NCBI RefSeq assembly: GCF_021730395.1
Contig: NC_069362.1
Location: 88,614,001-88,678,000, forward strand
Origin: Mercenaria mercenaria
Taxonomy: Eukaryota > Mollusca > Bivalvia > Venerida > Veneridae
Direction of reading: 5' to 3'
Length of the DNA: 64,000 nt
In this document: one piece after another, positions 63,059 through 64,000 of the stretch
Position numbering within the stretch: position 1 is the first letter of the stretch
Layout: each line of letters opens with the position of its first letter
Program-made: the position numbers and the translations under genes
Notes under the pieces: model-generated
The model's database searches: none
Told to the model about the DNA's origin: nothing
What the model saw: the letters and a program-made list of their open reading frames with translations, nothing else

Positions 63059-64000
63059 CGTTTTCGTTACCTATGCCACGTGACTTCAGTTTGCAAATCA
63101 AACTACTCGATAAGGCATTATAGATAATTTATCAAAATGGAAGATTTATGTAACACTCTGCCTGATTGGACGAGAGTGTCAATTTCTTTCACTCTGTTGA
63201 TTGTGCTACGCTGAGTGAAATGTAGACAAAGCGTTTACCCTAAACGACGCTGTTCACAGTTTTAAAGCTAACTTTGGCTCAGTATATTTAGCAAGGATAT
63301 TGATGTATCTCAAAATGATAAGTAAGTTTAATAAATATGATAAAAACCTGTTCAAATACCGACATATATCAAATTAAAGAAAGAGCTGAATACGGTCTGC
63401 GTATCACATGAATAATGGTGTGATAAGAGTCTTTTATGTAGAGAAGTGCTTTTTAAAAGTTTTTCCTTGTTACAATTGTCGTCTGTATATGAAAAGGTTT
63501 CTTGCTTTTGTGACTTATTCAGATTGCATATTAAAATGAGTATTGTTTGCTTTAATATATTTGTTATAAATTATTTAACTGATTTATTATATATGAATAT
63601 TTTTCTTTAGTATGGTATGCAAATATTGAACTCAGTTGAAATCTGTTTTATTATATATATGCTATATAATGACTGAATCTCATTACACTGAAATGAAGGT
63701 ACGCTGCATACAGTTTATCTATGTGATATGACTTATGTGATGTGACAAAGTTTGCTTATGAAACAGAAATATTGAAATAATTACAATTGTATGTTTTGCC
63801 TGACCTTCACTTTTTATAGGTGTGATGTCATTGTCCAAAGATTCATGAATAGCGAATATGCATTTGTTAAAGCGGGATCAGTTGGCCTATTTTAGAAATA
63901 AATAAAAATAATAAATAAAAAAATCCTTTAATTTATTTTTTCTCATGTATTCTAATCAAACTTGATTTGTAGCATCTTTATTAGGCCCGCAGCCAACTTT
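63059..64000. other. right end of window, nothing recognised
   Basis: AT-rich sequence with no supported exon, RNA gene or repeat array. Confidence 0.4.

Overview
The window looks like nuclear DNA of a bivalve mollusc. It is AT-rich, its genes have short exons with GT-AG introns, and it is crowded with repeats typical of bivalves: minisatellite-cored 'pearl'-like elements, many short inverted-repeat elements, and LINE tails ending in CACT repeats. The species cannot be told from this sequence.

Two kinds of host gene are present. From 287 to 12,388 on the minus strand lies a complete six-exon alpha-1,3-fucosyltransferase of the FUT10/FUT11 type (471 aa as spliced here). Its first coding exon has only 14 coding bases and joins an exon for the membrane anchor. 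From 23.9 to 57.2 kb lies an array of four Rac-like small GTPase genes that share one six-exon structure. Copy 1 is on the minus strand and is decaying. Copies 2, 3 and 4 are on the plus strand and look intact (191 aa each). Each copy has the same compact upstream module of up to three MEF2-like A/T boxes followed by a TATA box. A fifth copy of the upstream boxes stands without a gene near 18.2 kb. The intact proteins keep the nucleotide-binding motifs, the GEF-selecting Trp and a polybasic CKLV tail, but carry a P-loop Cys, His after the catalytic Gln, and a shorter Rho insert.

Mobile DNA fills most of the rest. The fucosyltransferase introns hold a 144-bp-unit array, a TA-flanked MITE, a block of ACTACG words and a 161-bp MITE. 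From 14.8 to 18.15 kb is a 3.3-kb element with long terminal inverted repeats, which encloses two minisatellite arrays. From 18.2 to 20.7 kb is a dispersed repeat split by another minisatellite-cored element. From 21.1 to 23.8 kb is a fold-back element with CACGGTG ends and a 5-bp target duplication, sitting in the 3' UTR of Rac-like copy 1. Between copies 2 and 3 are a broken BEL/Pao LTR retroelement, a 1.5-kb element with perfect 27-bp ends, and a LINE relic. Between copies 3 and 4 are a PHD-finger exon fragment and another LINE 3' end. From 58.3 to 63.0 kb is an L1/Tx1-like LINE flanked by a 15-bp target-site duplication.

The sequence suggests a lineage-specific GTPase family that grew by local duplication, including one inversion, in a region that mobile elements keep invading.
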